Below, piece by piece: positions 53,064 through 62,690 of a stretch of DNA of 64,000 nucleotides. The notes under the pieces were generated by a model. That model worked only from the letters and a program-made list of their open reading frames with translations, made no database searches and was not told the DNA's origin. The translations under genes and the position numbers were made by a program. Numbering within the stretch: the stretch's first letter is position 1; each line of letters starts with the position of its first letter. Location: positions 982,861-1,046,860 of the forward strand of contig NZ_BMKQ01000001.1 of NCBI RefSeq assembly GCF_014644415.1. The letters are read 5' to 3'. Origin of the DNA: Marmoricola endophyticus. Its GTDB lineage: Bacteria > Actinomycetota > Actinomycetes > Propionibacteriales > Nocardioidaceae.

Positions 53064-54075
53064 CCGGACCGCCCGGCCGGTCGTCGCGTCGCCGTACGTC
53101 GCGGTAGACGATGCGTACCGCCACCGCCTGCTCGAGCTCGCGCCGTACCCGGGTGAAGAACTCCTTGCGGTACACGTCGTCGGTGACCACCGTGACGGTG
53201 AAGTACAGAGCGCTGAAGCCCGCCAGGAAGATCGCCACCTGGGTCAGCTCCAGGCTGAAGATCCGGACGCTGCCGAGGTACGTCGGGGGTCGGCCGATCC
53301 ACGCCTCCACGACCGAGTCCTGGACGGCGAGGATCCCGAAGACCATGAAGAACGCGAACACGGCGACCGAGAGCAGCAGCACCTGCAGTGCCTGGGAGAC
53401 CAGCAGCACCAGCAGCAGGTTGGCCTTCTCCAGCCCGCGCACGTGTGCCCGGGCGAGGACGTCCTCCCCCGAGCCGACGAGCCCCCTCGCGCTGGCCTCC
53501 CACGCCGTTCCCTCGGTCGCGGCGAGCAGCTGCTCGCTGTCGACCTGGTCGTCGAACTCCTCCAGCTCCTGGTCGAGCCGGGTGACGAGGAAGAAGATCG
53601 CGAAGCCGGTGAAGAACACGACGGTCCACCACAAGACACCGCGGGGAAGGGCCGAGGCGAGCTGCCAGACCTCGGCGTTGATGAACAGGAACGTCACGAA
53701 CAGCAGCAGCATCGGCAGGGCACGAGTGGCCAGCGGCAGCAGCAGTCCGAGGCTGTCGAAGGCGCGGCGGAACGCCCAGCGGGCGAGGACGGCACCTTCC
53801 AACGCCGTGACGAGGTACGTCGCCGCCAGCACCGCGACCACCACCGGCGCCAGCGCGACCCCGACGACCAGGTCGTCGACCAGCAGGCCCACACCGGTGC
53901 CCACCGCGAAGGCCAGCACCACGGCGCCGAGCCCGAGCCAGGCCAGGCGCCCACCCCGCAGCCGTCGGTGGACGCGCGCGCGCACCTCGTCGACGAAGTA
54001 GGGCAGACCGTGGGCGAGGAACCACTCCTCGCTCGCGGCCGCGTCACGCGGCGCGGGCGCCGGACCGCCTCTCAC
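53050..54075 (-). CDS. Multi-pass membrane protein of unknown function
   Basis: 341 aa, family not recognised. A cytoplasmic start with WFLAHGLPYFVDEVRARV, then helices at about 45-62, 68-90, 120-140, 146-165, a soluble acidic loop (about 167-220, LDQELEEFDDQVDSEQLL), and helices at about 222-245 and 275-300; charged C-terminus. GTG overlaps the ribF stop by 4 bases, so it is the last gene of the nusA-infB-ribF operon. No motif suggests transport or catalysis. Confidence 0.72.
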   Translation of the reverse strand: MRGGPAPAPRDAAASEEWFLAHGLPYFVDEVRARVHRRLRGGRLAWLGLGAVVLAFAVGTGVGLLVDDLVVGVALAPVVVAVLAATYLVTALEGAVLARWAFRRAFDSLGLLLPLATRALPMLLLFVTFLFINAEVWQLASALPRGVLWWTVVFFTGFAIFFLVTRLDQELEEFDDQVDSEQLLAATEGTAWEASARGLVGSGEDVLARAHVRGLEKANLLLVLLVSQALQVLLLSVAVFAFFMVFGILAVQDSVVEAWIGRPPTYLGSVRIFSLELTQVAIFLAGFSALYFTVTVVTDDVYRKEFFTRVRRELEQAVAVRIVYRDVRRRDDRPGGPASPA

Positions 54076-55010
54076 GGGGCGAGGAGCTCGCGGCAGCGGC
54101 GCACGTCGAGAGCCATCTGCTCCACCAGCTCCTCGACGGAGTCGAAGCGCGTCATGCCTCGCACGCGGGCCACGAAGTCGACCTCGACCTCCACGGAGTA
54201 CAGCTCGAGGTCCACCCGGTCGATGACGTACGCCTCGACCCGCCGCTCCCGCGTCCCGTCGAAGGTGGGGTTCGTCCCGACCGAGATGGCCGCGGGCAGT
54301 GCGAGCGCGCCGGGCTCGTCGAGGCGCCGCAGGTGACCTGCGTACACCCCGTCGGCCGGGACCGCCTGCACGCCGGGCGGCACGTTGGCCGTCGGGTACC
54401 CCAGCTCGCGGCCCCGCTGGTCGCCACGCACGACGGTGCCGGCGAGGGCATACGCCCTCCCGAGCGCCTGGGCCGCACCCTCGACATCCCCGGCGGCCAG
54501 GCAGGCGCGCACGTACGTCGAGGACCAGACCTGCGGTCCGCCGTCGAGGGGCACCGCGCGCGTCGTGAAGCCGTGGTCGGGTCCCACGCGCTGCAGCAGG
54601 GCCACGTCACCGGCCGCCTTCGCGCCGAACCGGAAGTTCGCCCCGACCACCACCGTGCGCGCGTGCAGCGCGTCGACGAGCACCCGCTGCACGAACTCCT
54701 CCGGCGACCAGGAGGCGACCTCCCGCGAGAACGGGATCGCGAAGACGTCGTCGACGCCCGCCTCCGCGAGCAGCCGCGCCCGCTGCTCGAGCGTGGTGAG
54801 CATCTGCGGTGCGTGCTCGGGCCGGAGCACGGCCATCGGGTGCGGGTCGAAGGTCACGGCGACCACCCGGGTGGCGTCGTCCGCCGCCTGGGCGCACGCC
54901 TGGGCGACCACGGCGCGGTGCCCGAGGTGGACGCCGTCGAAGTTGCCGACCACCACGACCGTCGGGTCGAGGCCGTCGGGGATCTCCTCCAGGGACCGCC
55001 AGATCTGCAC
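54072..55010 (-). CDS. ribF: Bifunctional riboflavin kinase/FAD synthetase
   Basis: Converts riboflavin to FMN and FAD, 312 aa. N-terminal nucleotidyltransferase domain with VVVGNFDGVHLGH near 18-30 (the HxGH-type motif), TFDPHPM and VGANFRFG, then the flavokinase domain with GRELGYPTANV (the PTAN motif) near 205-215. I place the start at GTG 55010: a TAGGGT box (55023-55018) stands 7 bases before it, while the longer GTG at 55019 lies inside that box. So ribF seems to have its own promoter although it follows truB by 53 bases. Confidence 0.93.
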   Translation of the reverse strand: MQIWRSLEEIPDGLDPTVVVVGNFDGVHLGHRAVVAQACAQAADDATRVVAVTFDPHPMAVLRPEHAPQMLTTLEQRARLLAEAGVDDVFAIPFSREVASWSPEEFVQRVLVDALHARTVVVGANFRFGAKAAGDVALLQRVGPDHGFTTRAVPLDGGPQVWSSTYVRACLAAGDVEGAAQALGRAYALAGTVVRGDQRGRELGYPTANVPPGVQAVPADGVYAGHLRRLDEPGALALPAAISVGTNPTFDGTRERRVEAYVIDRVDLELYSVEVEVDFVARVRGMTRFDSVEELVEQMALDVRRCRELLAP

Positions 55011-55063
55011 GATCGGCACCCTACGTCGGGCGGCTGGGCCCGGTGGGCCCGGTGGGTCCGGGC

Positions 55064-55942
55064 TCAGCAGAAGACCGCGACCGCCGCCGCGACGTCGCCG
55101 CGCTGCTCGTAGAGCGCCAGGAAGTCGCCGTCGGGGTCGATCAGCGCGACGGGTCCCTCGCGGGACGGCAGCTCGAGCGGGACCTTCGCCCCGGACCGGA
55201 CCCGCGCCGCGACGTCTGCGGGGACCGCGAGGTGCGGGAAGGCGAGCCGCGCGGCGTCCGCGATCGGGACCGGTCGCCACTGCTCCGCGAGCTGCTCCAG
55301 GGTCCGGGCGACGTCGAGGTCGAAGGGGCCGACCCGGGTGCGCCGCAACGCGGTCAGGTGACCGCCCACCCCGAGCCGCTCCCCGAGGTCGCGGGCGATG
55401 GCGCGGACGTAGGTCCCCGACGAGCAGCGCACGCTCACGTCGAGGTCCAGCGACTCGCCCGCGCGACGCACGTCGTGGACGCCGATCGCCTCGATCCGCA
55501 CCCGGCGGGGCTCGAGGACGACCTGCTCGCCGTCACGGACGCGGGCGTACGCACGCCTGCCGTCGACCTTGACCGCCGACACCGCGGACGGCACCTGGTC
55601 GCGGTCGCCGACCTGCTCGGCCAGCGCGGCCCGCACGCCGTCCTCGTCCAGCCCACCGGCGGGACGGGTCGACACGACCTCGCCCTCCGCGTCGTCGGTG
55701 GTGGTCGCGACACCCAGCCGCACGGTGGCGTCGTACGACTTCTCCGTGAGCGTGAGGTGCCCCAGCAGGCGGGTGGCGCGCCCGACCCCGAGCACGAGGA
55801 CGCCCGTGGCCATCGGGTCGAGCGTGCCGGCGTGGCCGACCTTGCGGGTGCCGGCCAGCCGCCGAACCCGGGAGACCACGTCGTGCGAGGTCATCCCGGG
55901 CGGCTTGTCGACGACCGCGAGCCCGGGAGCTGGCTCGCTCAC
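55064..55942 (-). CDS. truB: tRNA pseudouridine-55 synthase
   Basis: 292 aa. The catalytic Asp42 lies in [26 protein letters not shown] at the N-terminus and [15 protein letters not shown] in the second half are the TruB signatures, with a PUA-like end. It modifies U55 of tRNAs. GTG overlaps the rbfA stop (GTGA). Confidence 0.95.
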   Translation of the reverse strand: MSEPAPGLAVVDKPPGMTSHDVVSRVRRLAGTRKVGHAGTLDPMATGVLVLGVGRATRLLGHLTLTEKSYDATVRLGVATTTDDAEGEVVSTRPAGGLDEDGVRAALAEQVGDRDQVPSAVSAVKVDGRRAYARVRDGEQVVLEPRRVRIEAIGVHDVRRAGESLDLDVSVRCSSGTYVRAIARDLGERLGVGGHLTALRRTRVGPFDLDVARTLEQLAEQWRPVPIADAARLAFPHLAVPADVAARVRSGAKVPLELPSREGPVALIDPDGDFLALYEQRGDVAAAVAVFC

Positions 55943-56421
55943 TGCGGCAGGTCGTCCTCGTCGTCGTCCTCCGCAGGGTCGCCCTCCGGCGCCTCGCGAG
56001 GCTTGCGGTACGGATCGCTCTCGCCGGCGTACGCGGCTCCCGCGGACGCCGCGGTGACCCGCTCGTCCTGCTCGCGGGCCCGGGCCAAGGCCTCGTCCAG
56101 CACGCGTGCGGTCTCCGGCAGCGCGTCGTGCACGAACTCCAGGCTGGGCACGTGGCGCATCGCCAGCTGCTTGCCGACCTCGGAGCGGATCAGCCCCTTC
56201 GCCGACTCCAGCGCGGCAGCCGTCCCGGCCAGGTCACCGTCCTCGTCGCCAGGGGCGCCGAGGACGGTGTAGAAGACCGTCGCCTGCTGGGTGTCACCGG
56301 TGAGCCGGACGTCGGTGACCGTGACGAAGCCCAGGCGCGGGTCCTTGACCCGGCGCTCCAGCATCTCCGCCACGATCACCTGGATCCGGTCGGCGATCTT
56401 GCGTACTCGTGGACTGGGCAT
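55939..56421 (-). CDS. rbfA: Ribosome-binding factor A
   Basis: 160 aa, KH-like factor of 30S maturation: [32 protein letters not shown] near the N-terminus (positions 6-37), then FYTVLGAP and [11 protein letters not shown]. The C-terminal 40 residues are an acidic low-complexity tail. ATG 56421 lies 5 bases after the infB stop, and the gene is coupled to truB. Confidence 0.94.
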   Translation of the reverse strand: MPSPRVRKIADRIQVIVAEMLERRVKDPRLGFVTVTDVRLTGDTQQATVFYTVLGAPGDEDGDLAGTAAALESAKGLIRSEVGKQLAMRHVPSLEFVHDALPETARVLDEALARAREQDERVTAASAGAAYAGESDPYRKPREAPEGDPAEDDDEDDLPQ

Positions 56422-56426
56422 CGTCC

Positions 56427-59315
56427 TCAGCCCCTCGGGATCTCCGTGAGCTCGAAGGACTCCACGACATCGCCTTCCTTGATGTCGTTGTAGCCCCGGA
56501 TCACCAGACCGCACTCGAAGCCCTCGCGGACCTCGGCGGCGTCGTCCTTCTCGCGGCGCAGCGAGGCCAGGTCGGCGCTCTCGACCACGACGGCACCGTC
56601 GCGGACCAGCCGAACCTTGGCGTTGCGGCGCACCACACCGCTGGTGACCATGCAGCCGGCGATGTTGCCGACCTTCGAGCTGCGGAAGATCGCGCGGATC
56701 TCGGCCTGGCCGAGGACGCTCTCCTCGTACTCCGGCTTGAGCATGCCCTTGAGCGCCGCCTCGATCTCCTCGATGGCGTTGTAGATCACCGAGTAGTAGC
56801 GGATCTCGACGCCCTCGCGGTCGGCCATCTCGGTCGCCTTGCCCTGCGGGCGGACGTTGAAGCCGATGATGATCGCGTCGGAGGCCGCGGCCAGGTCGAC
56901 GTTGGTCTCCGTGATCGCACCGACACCGCGGTCGATGATCCGGATGGTGACCTCGTCGCCGACGTCGATCTTGGCCAGCGAGTCCTCGAGGGCCTCGACC
57001 GAGCCGGACACGTCGCCCTTGAGGATGAGGTTGAGCTCCTGGCTCGCGCCCTTCTCCATGGAGGCCATGAAGTCCTCGAGCGTACGACGCACGCGCCGCT
57101 TGGCCTGCATGGCCGCCCGCTCGCGGGCCTCGCGCTTCTCGGCGATCTGACGCGCCATCCGGTCGTCCTCGACGACGATCAGGTTCTGACCGGCACCGGG
57201 AACGGCGGAGAGCCCGAGCACCATGGCCGGACGCGACGGAGTCGCCTCCTCGATGGTCTCGCCGTACTCGTCGAGCATGGCGCGCACGCGGCCGTGGGCC
57301 GCGCCGACGACGATCGAGTCACCGACGTGCAGCGTGCCGCGCTGGATCAGCACGGTCGCCGTCGGGCCGCGGCCCTTGTCCAGGTGCGCCTCGACGACGA
57401 GCCCCTGCGCGTCCTGCGTCGGGTTGGCCCGCAGGTCCAGGGAGGCGTCGGCGGTCAGCACGACGGCCTCGAGCAGCGTGTCGAGGTTCAGCTCGGACTT
57501 GGCCGACACGTCCACGAACATCGCGTCGCCGCCGTACTCCTCGGGCACGAGGCCGTACTCGGAGAGCTGACCACGCACCTTCGTCGGGTCGGCGTCGGGC
57601 TTGTCGATCTTGTTCACCGCGACGACGATCGGCACGTCGGCCGCCTTGGCGTGGTTGAGCGCCTCGACCGTCTGCGGCATGACGCCGTCGTCGGCGGCGA
57701 CGACGAGGATCGCGATGTCGGTCGCCTGCGCACCACGGGCACGCATCGAGGTGAACGCCTCGTGACCCGGGGTGTCGATGAAGGTGATCCGGCGCTCCTC
57801 GCCTTCCACCTCGGTGGCGACCTGGTAGGCGCCGATGTGCTGGGTGATGCCGCCGGCCTCCTTGTCGACGACGTTCGCGTCGCGAAGGGCGTCCAGCAGC
57901 TTGGTCTTGCCGTGGTCGACGTGACCCATCACCGTGACGACCGGCGGGCGGACGGCGAGGTCGTCCTCGTCGCCCTCGTCCTCCCCGAACTCGAGGTCGA
58001 ACGACTCCAGCAGCTCGCGGTCCTCGTCCTCGGGAGAGACGACCTGGACGTCGTAGTTGAGCTCCTCGCCGAGCAGCTCGAAGGTCTCCTCGTTGACCGA
58101 CTCGGTCGCGGTGACCATCTCGCCCAGGCTGAACAGCATCTGCACCAGCGACGCGGCGTCGACACCGATCTTCTCCGCGAAGTCGGTCAGCGAGGCGCCA
58201 CGGGCCAGGCGGACGGTCTCGCCGTCGCCCTTGCGGACGCGCACGCCGCCGATCGTCGGGGCCTGCATCGCCTCGAACTCCTGGCGACGGGCCCGCTTGG
58301 ACTTGCGCCCGCGACGCGAGGGACCGCCGGGACGACCGAACGCGCCCTGCGTCTGACCACGACCGCCGGGACGACCGCCCGGGCGGCCACGGAAGCCACC
58401 TCCGGGCGGGCCACCGGGCCCACCGCCGGGTCCACCGCGGCCCGGCGCACCGCCGGGTCCACCACGACCGGGGGCTCCACCGCGACCGCCGGGACCGCCA
58501 CGACCGGGGCCGGGACGTCCCCCGGGACCGTTGCCGAAGGCGGCGGGCGACTTCGGCATCATCGCCGGGTTCGGGCGAGGCATGCCAGTGCGACCGCCGG
58601 CGGCGCCGTCACGGCCCTGCGGCGGGCGCGGCGGGCGCTCGTCGTCGCGGTCCGTGGCACCGCCGGGGGCGCCAGGGCCGCCCGGGGCAGGCGCCGACGG
58701 GCGGCGCCCCATGCCCTGGGTGGAGGAGAACGGGTTGTTGCCCGGACGCGGGGCTCCGGGACGGTTGGCACCGCCGGGCTTGCCGACGGGACGCGGCGCG
58801 GGCGACGGCTTGGGCGACGCCTTCGGCCCGGGGACCGGAGCGCCACCCTCGCGGGCGGCAGGTGCCTCGGGTGCTTCAGGGGCCTCCGTGGCAGCGGGCT
58901 CGGGAGCCTCCTGCGCGGCCGGCTCCTGCGGCGCTGCGGGACGCGGACCCGGGCGGGGGCCCGGCGTCGGGCCGGCCGGCGCCTCGGTCTCCGCCTCGGG
59001 GGCAGGCGCCTCGGACGGCGCCGCCTCGCTCGCGGACTCCGCCGCCGGCGCCTCGGCAGGCGTGCCGGACGGCGGCTTCGGGGTCGCCTTCGGAGCGGGA
59101 GCCTTGCGGGCGGCCTTCTTGGCCTCCGCGGCCTCCTTCTTCGCCGTCAGGTCGGCGCCGTAGGTGTCCTCGAACTTCTTGACGACGGGCGGCTCGACGC
59201 TCGAGGACGCCGCCTTCACGTACTCGCCCATCTGCGTCATCATCTCGATGACGTCGGCGCTCTTGACGCCGTACTCCTTGGCGAGCTCGGAGACTCGCTT
59301 CTTGCTGGGGGCCAC
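56427..59315 (-). CDS. infB: Translation initiation factor IF-2
   Basis: 962 aa GTPase that brings initiator tRNA to the ribosome. N-terminal IF2_N motif ([18 protein letters not shown], about 9-26), then a long Ala/Pro/Glu region and a Gly/Arg-rich stretch (about 195-330; repeats of GRGGPGG type), a second IF2_N near 370-390, and the G domain with G1 GHVDHGKT at 464-471, G3 DTPGHEAF and G4 NKID, followed by domains II-IV. GTG 59315 with CAGGAGGA upstream. The Gly-rich stretch looks like an RNA-binding linker and is larger than in E. coli. Confidence 0.96.
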   Translation of the reverse strand: MAPSKKRVSELAKEYGVKSADVIEMMTQMGEYVKAASSSVEPPVVKKFEDTYGADLTAKKEAAEAKKAARKAPAPKATPKPPSGTPAEAPAAESASEAAPSEAPAPEAETEAPAGPTPGPRPGPRPAAPQEPAAQEAPEPAATEAPEAPEAPAAREGGAPVPGPKASPKPSPAPRPVGKPGGANRPGAPRPGNNPFSSTQGMGRRPSAPAPGGPGAPGGATDRDDERPPRPPQGRDGAAGGRTGMPRPNPAMMPKSPAAFGNGPGGRPGPGRGGPGGRGGAPGRGGPGGAPGRGGPGGGPGGPPGGGFRGRPGGRPGGRGQTQGAFGRPGGPSRRGRKSKRARRQEFEAMQAPTIGGVRVRKGDGETVRLARGASLTDFAEKIGVDAASLVQMLFSLGEMVTATESVNEETFELLGEELNYDVQVVSPEDEDRELLESFDLEFGEDEGDEDDLAVRPPVVTVMGHVDHGKTKLLDALRDANVVDKEAGGITQHIGAYQVATEVEGEERRITFIDTPGHEAFTSMRARGAQATDIAILVVAADDGVMPQTVEALNHAKAADVPIVVAVNKIDKPDADPTKVRGQLSEYGLVPEEYGGDAMFVDVSAKSELNLDTLLEAVVLTADASLDLRANPTQDAQGLVVEAHLDKGRGPTATVLIQRGTLHVGDSIVVGAAHGRVRAMLDEYGETIEEATPSRPAMVLGLSAVPGAGQNLIVVEDDRMARQIAEKREARERAAMQAKRRVRRTLEDFMASMEKGASQELNLILKGDVSGSVEALEDSLAKIDVGDEVTIRIIDRGVGAITETNVDLAAASDAIIIGFNVRPQGKATEMADREGVEIRYYSVIYNAIEEIEAALKGMLKPEYEESVLGQAEIRAIFRSSKVGNIAGCMVTSGVVRRNAKVRLVRDGAVVVESADLASLRREKDDAAEVREGFECGLVIRGYNDIKEGDVVESFELTEIPRG

Positions 59316-59417
59316 AGTTCCTCCTGGTCCGGTGCCAGGAGGCAGGCCGGACCGACTAGTGCGGGTGGATGCTCATCGCGAGGTACTCATCGCAGGCTCA
59401 TGAGCAGGTGCTCCATC

Positions 59418-59714
59418 TCAGGGTCGGATCTCTCGGTCGGTGTCGTGCGCTGTGCGGAGGTACTCGTCGAGCGTCTGCGTGCTCAGTGCCCCGGAGAACC
59501 TCAGCGCCCTGGGGAACGCACGCCGCCGCACGGCGAGCGCGAGACACGCGGACGTGGGGTGCAGGTGCGCCCCGCGGCCCGGCGCGGTGGCCCGAGGATC
59601 CGGTACGACGGCGTCGCCGTGCGCATCGACTCCCGTGACCACCCGCAGCAGCTCACGCTTGGTGGCCCGCTCGCGGCACCCGACACAGGTCCGGACGACA
59701 TCTCGCGAAGCCAC
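59418..59714 (-). CDS. ylxR: YlxR family RNA-binding protein
   Basis: 98 aa, DUF448/YlxR, which sits between nusA and infB in most bacteria and binds RNA or RNase P. The mark is RTCVGCRERATKRELLRVV near 8-26, and a Pro/Gly-containing segment with RGAHLHPTSACL. I place the start at GTG 59714, since TAGAGT (59727-59722) lies 7 bases before it; a GTG at 59723 is inside the box. The gap to nusA (328 bp) is repeats only. Confidence 0.88.
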   Translation of the reverse strand: MASRDVVRTCVGCRERATKRELLRVVTGVDAHGDAVVPDPRATAPGRGAHLHPTSACLALAVRRRAFPRALRFSGALSTQTLDEYLRTAHDTDREIRP

Positions 59715-59792
59715 CGGTGACACTCTAACGCGCAGCGCCCCACGACGGCGAAACGGGCGACGGGCCGGGTCTCGACTCCGCTCCGGGCGCCG

Positions 59793-59928
59793 GCACCGGG
59801 CTGGGCCGTGGTCACCGGCTGTGCGCACCTCACCGGGTCTCGACTCCGCTCGCACGACCGAGCACCGGGCTGGGCCGTAGTCACCGGCTGTGCGCACCTC
59901 ACCGGGTCTCGACTCCGCTCGCACGACC
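59793..59928. repeat. 69-bp tandem repeat (two copies) downstream of nusA
   Basis: A unit beginning GCACCGGGCTGGGCCG occurs at 59793-59859 and again at 59862-59928, offset 69, with one base different in the compared 67. A partial copy of its end precedes it (about 59762-59780). The unit carries GGGTCTCGACTCCGCTCGCACGACC, the same kind of GGTCTCGAC end as the 38-kb repeats. Confidence 0.88.
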
Positions 59929-59958
59929 TCGTACCTCGGTCGTGTCGCGGGCTCGACC
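59905..59958. repeat. Palindromic element (GGTCTCGAC...GGCTCGACC)
   Basis: GGTCTCGAC (59905-59913) and GGCTCGACC (59950-59958) are imperfect inverted ends; inside them CGCACGACC and GGTCGTGTCG pair. The layout is like the 38-kb elements, so the two sites look like one repeat family. Between 59958 and the nusA stop a 9-bp hairpin (GCGAGGCGT/ACGCCTCGC, 60036-60062) covers the nusA stop codon. Confidence 0.7.
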
Positions 59959-60051
59959 TGGCCGCCCGACGCGCCGGGTTCGTTCCTCACCCGTCGCTGG
60001 GCGTCTCATCGCGGGCTCGACCTCGACCCGCTGGCGCGAGGCGTTCCTTCG

Positions 60052-61032
60052 TCACGCCTCGCTTGCGGGGTCGACATCAGGTCGGATGTCGATCCGCCAG
60101 CCGGTGAGGCGGGCGGCGAGGCGGGCATTCTGCCCCTCCTTGCCGATCGCCAGCGAGAGCTGGAAGTCCGGCACCACGACGCGCGCGGCCTTGGCGTCGG
60201 CGTCGACGACGGTGACCGAGGTGACCCGGGCGGGGCTCAACGCGTTGCCGACGTAGGTCGCGGGGTCGTCGGAGTGGTCGATGATGTCGATCTTCTCGCC
60301 GTTCAGGTCGCTCATCACGGAGCGGACCCGCTGCCCCATCGGGCCGATGCAGGCGCCCTTGGCGTTGACGCCCGGGACGGTCGAGCGGACGGCGATCTTG
60401 CTGCGGTGACCGGCCTCGCGGGCGACCGCCACGATCTCGACGCTGCCGTCGGCGATCTCGGGGACCTCCAGCGCGAACAGCTTGCGGACCAGGTCCGGGT
60501 GGGTGCGCGAGAGCATCACCTGCGGACCGCGCATCCCACGACGCACGTTGACGACCAGCGCGCGCAGGCGGGTGCCGTGGGAGTAGTCCTCGCCCGGCAC
60601 CCGCTCGCCGGACGGCAGCAGCGCCTCCAGCTGGCCGAGGTCGACCATCACGTCGGCGGGGTTGCTGCCCTGCTGGATGAGCCCGGAGACGATGTCGCCG
60701 ACCGTGCCGGCGAACTCGCCGTACTTGCGCTCGTCCTCGACGTCGCGCAGCCGCTGCAGGATCACCTGCTTGGCGGTGGTGGCGGCGATCCGGCCGAACC
60801 CGGCGGGGGTGTCGTCGTACTCGCCGACCGGCTCCCCGTCCTCGCCCGTCTCGGTGGCCAGCACCTGCACGCGGCCGCTCTTGCGGTCCAGGACGACGCG
60901 CGCCTTCGCCTCGGCGTCCCCGGACTTCTGGTACGCGGTGAGCAGCGACTGCTCGATCGCCTCGACGAGCACGTCGATCGAGATCTCCCGCTCGGCGGCC
61001 ATCATCCGCAGGATGGTCATGTCGATGTCCAT
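60052..61032 (-). CDS. nusA: Transcription termination/antitermination factor NusA
   Basis: 326 aa, binds RNA polymerase and RNA. N-terminal RNAP-binding domain (about 1-105), S1 domain (about 107-175) and two KH domains (about 180-320), ending in ...SEA without the acidic repeats of E. coli NusA, as usual in actinobacteria. Marks: [18 protein letters not shown] and [22 protein letters not shown] 61032 lies 4 bases after rimP, so the pair is an operon. It is followed by the repeat region. Confidence 0.95.
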   Translation of the reverse strand: MDIDMTILRMMAAEREISIDVLVEAIEQSLLTAYQKSGDAEAKARVVLDRKSGRVQVLATETGEDGEPVGEYDDTPAGFGRIAATTAKQVILQRLRDVEDERKYGEFAGTVGDIVSGLIQQGSNPADVMVDLGQLEALLPSGERVPGEDYSHGTRLRALVVNVRRGMRGPQVMLSRTHPDLVRKLFALEVPEIADGSVEIVAVAREAGHRSKIAVRSTVPGVNAKGACIGPMGQRVRSVMSDLNGEKIDIIDHSDDPATYVGNALSPARVTSVTVVDADAKAARVVVPDFQLSLAIGKEGQNARLAARLTGWRIDIRPDVDPASEA

Positions 61033-61036
61033 GGGC

Positions 61037-61537
61037 TCACTTCTCCTTCGCGGCGAACTCGACCTGCACCGTCGCCCTGGCGACGTCGGCGTAGGCGATC
61101 TCGCGGTCGGTCCCGCTCACGTCGAGCCGGACCGAGGTCTCCCCCGCCTGCCGGACCCGACCGGTGAGCGTCTCGCCGTCGGTCAGGCGGGTCTTCACCA
61201 ACCGGTCGGTGTTGCGTCGCCAGTGCCTCGGCAGGCTCAGCGGCCGGCCGACGCCGGGCGAGCCGACCTCGAGGGTGTACGCCGCCGCGCCCAGCCCCGG
61301 CAGGGTGTCGCGCGCCTCCAGCACCTCGTTGACCGCACGGGTCGCGTCGGCGACGTCGTCCATCGAGACCCCGCCGTCCTTGTCCACGGCGACCCTCAGC
61401 AGGCGGCGCTTGCCGGCGCTGGTGACCTCGACGGCCTCCAGGTCCAGGCCGAGCGCCTCGACGGGCGTGGCCAGCAGGGCGGTCAGCTCGTCGGAGGGGT
61501 CGCCGGTCGACCTCTCGGGCTGCTGCGGACCGGTCAC
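61037..61537 (-). CDS. rimP: Ribosome maturation factor RimP
   Basis: 166 aa, assists 30S assembly. Family marks: [14 protein letters not shown] near 26-39, [25 protein letters not shown] near 52-76, [14 protein letters not shown] near 88-101. GTG 61537 has AGGAGG 7 bases upstream, better than other frames. First gene of the rimP-nusA-...-ribF series. Confidence 0.92.
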   Translation of the reverse strand: MTGPQQPERSTGDPSDELTALLATPVEALGLDLEAVEVTSAGKRRLLRVAVDKDGGVSMDDVADATRAVNEVLEARDTLPGLGAAAYTLEVGSPGVGRPLSLPRHWRRNTDRLVKTRLTDGETLTGRVRQAGETSVRLDVSGTDREIAYADVARATVQVEFAAKEK

Positions 61538-61648
61538 GATCGCACCTCCTGCTGTCCAGTTGTCACCGTGCCGTCCTCGACCCGGTGGCCGCGGACTGCC
61601 CCACCCTAGCCAGGCGTCGGCGCGGTCCGGCTGCGTAGGGTGACCGGC

Positions 61649-62686
61649 GTGCCGACGCCGGACCTCCCCTCGCCGCTGACCCGGCGCACGGCGCTGCTCG
61701 GTCTGCTCGGCGCGGGAGCGCTGAGCGGGTGCTCGTTCGAGGGGATGCGCGTGCAGGTGCCCGGCTCGGCGACCGAGTCCCCCAGCCCGTCGGCGTCCGC
61801 GTCGCCGGACGTGCGCGCCGGGGACACCGAGGCGGACGAGCGGCTGCTGGGCCGGTTGGTCGACGAGCTGATCCCGGTCCTCACCCTCCTGACGCGTACG
61901 ACGTCGCGGCACCCCGCGCTCCGCGGCAGGCTGGCGCCGCTCTCCGAGTCCCTGCGCACCGACCTCGCGACCCTGCGCGCCGCCGGTCCGGGCGGAGCGA
62001 CCACCACCCCCTCCCCCACCGCCACTGCCACCGCCACCGCGGTGCCCGCCTCCCAGGACGCCGCGCTGCGCTCGTCCGTCGCCGCCGCCACGAGGTTGCG
62101 CGACTCGCTGGGCCGCAGCGCGCTCGCGGCGCTGTCGGGACGCTTCGCCCGGCTGATCGCGTCGATGGCCGCGGCCCTCTCCCAGCGGCTGAGCCGCCTG
62201 TCGTCCACGGCCGCCTCGCCGACCACCCGCGTACCGGCCCTCCCGGCGACGTCGTCCTCGGACGTCGGCGGCGACAGCCCGCTGCAGGACGCCCTGGCCG
62301 GGGAGCACGCCGCGGTGTACGTCTACTCCGTCCTCGGCGCGCAGACCTCGCAGTCGGCGCAGCCCGAGGCGTACGACGACCTGACGGCGGCCTACACCTG
62401 GCACCGCGGCTGCCGGGACCGGCTGGTCGCGACGCTGCGCGAGCGCGGGCTGGCGCCGGCCCCGGCGGCTGCGTCGTACGCCCTGCCGAACGCGGTGGCG
62501 ACGCCCGCCCAGGTGACTGCGGCCGCGCTCGTGACCGAGCAGCGGGTGACGACGCTCTACGGCCGGCTGGTCCAGGAGACCGTCGCCGGCGACCGGGCCT
62601 GGGCGGTCGCGCTGCTGCGCGAGAGCGCGCTGCGCCAGCTCGGCTTCGGCGGCTCGGCGGAGACGTTCCCCGGCACGACGGACTGA
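61649..62686 (+). CDS. Tat-type lipoprotein with ferritin-like DUF4439 domain
   Basis: 345 aa. N-terminus with twin arginines 12-13 (TRRTALLGLL), hydrophobic core and lipobox LSGC with Cys28, so a lipid-anchored Tat export signal. A Ser/Pro/Thr/Ala-rich middle, then a C-terminal ferritin-like helix bundle of the DUF4439 type (LQDALAGEHAAVYVYSVLG, EHAA as metal-ligand-like motif, and YTWHRGCRDRL). The function is unknown. GTG 61649 follows a TAGGGT box (61636-61641) by 7 bases; GTG 61640 overlaps that box. Divergent from rimP. Confidence 0.83.
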   Translation: MPTPDLPSPLTRRTALLGLLGAGALSGCSFEGMRVQVPGSATESPSPSASASPDVRAGDTEADERLLGRLVDELIPVLTLLTRTTSRHPALRGRLAPLSESLRTDLATLRAAGPGGATTTPSPTATATATAVPASQDAALRSSVAAATRLRDSLGRSALAALSGRFARLIASMAAALSQRLSRLSSTAASPTTRVPALPATSSSDVGGDSPLQDALAGEHAAVYVYSVLGAQTSQSAQPEAYDDLTAAYTWHRGCRDRLVATLRERGLAPAPAAASYALPNAVATPAQVTAAALVTEQRVTTLYGRLVQETVAGDRAWAVALLRESALRQLGFGGSAETFPGTTD

Positions 62687-62690
62687 GGGC

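Noticed and set aside
54072-55280. Upstream extension of ribF to 55280
   Set aside because: Would run through the end of truB, and the TAGGGT box with 7-base spacing places the start at 55010.
58330-58735. Repetitive Gly/Pro-coding DNA as a satellite
   Set aside because: It is the Gly/Arg-rich linker of IF-2, in frame throughout.
56409-59720. 1103-codon plus-strand frame opposite infB
   Set aside because: Shadow of infB; the minus frame has the full IF-2 G domain and the ribosome site.
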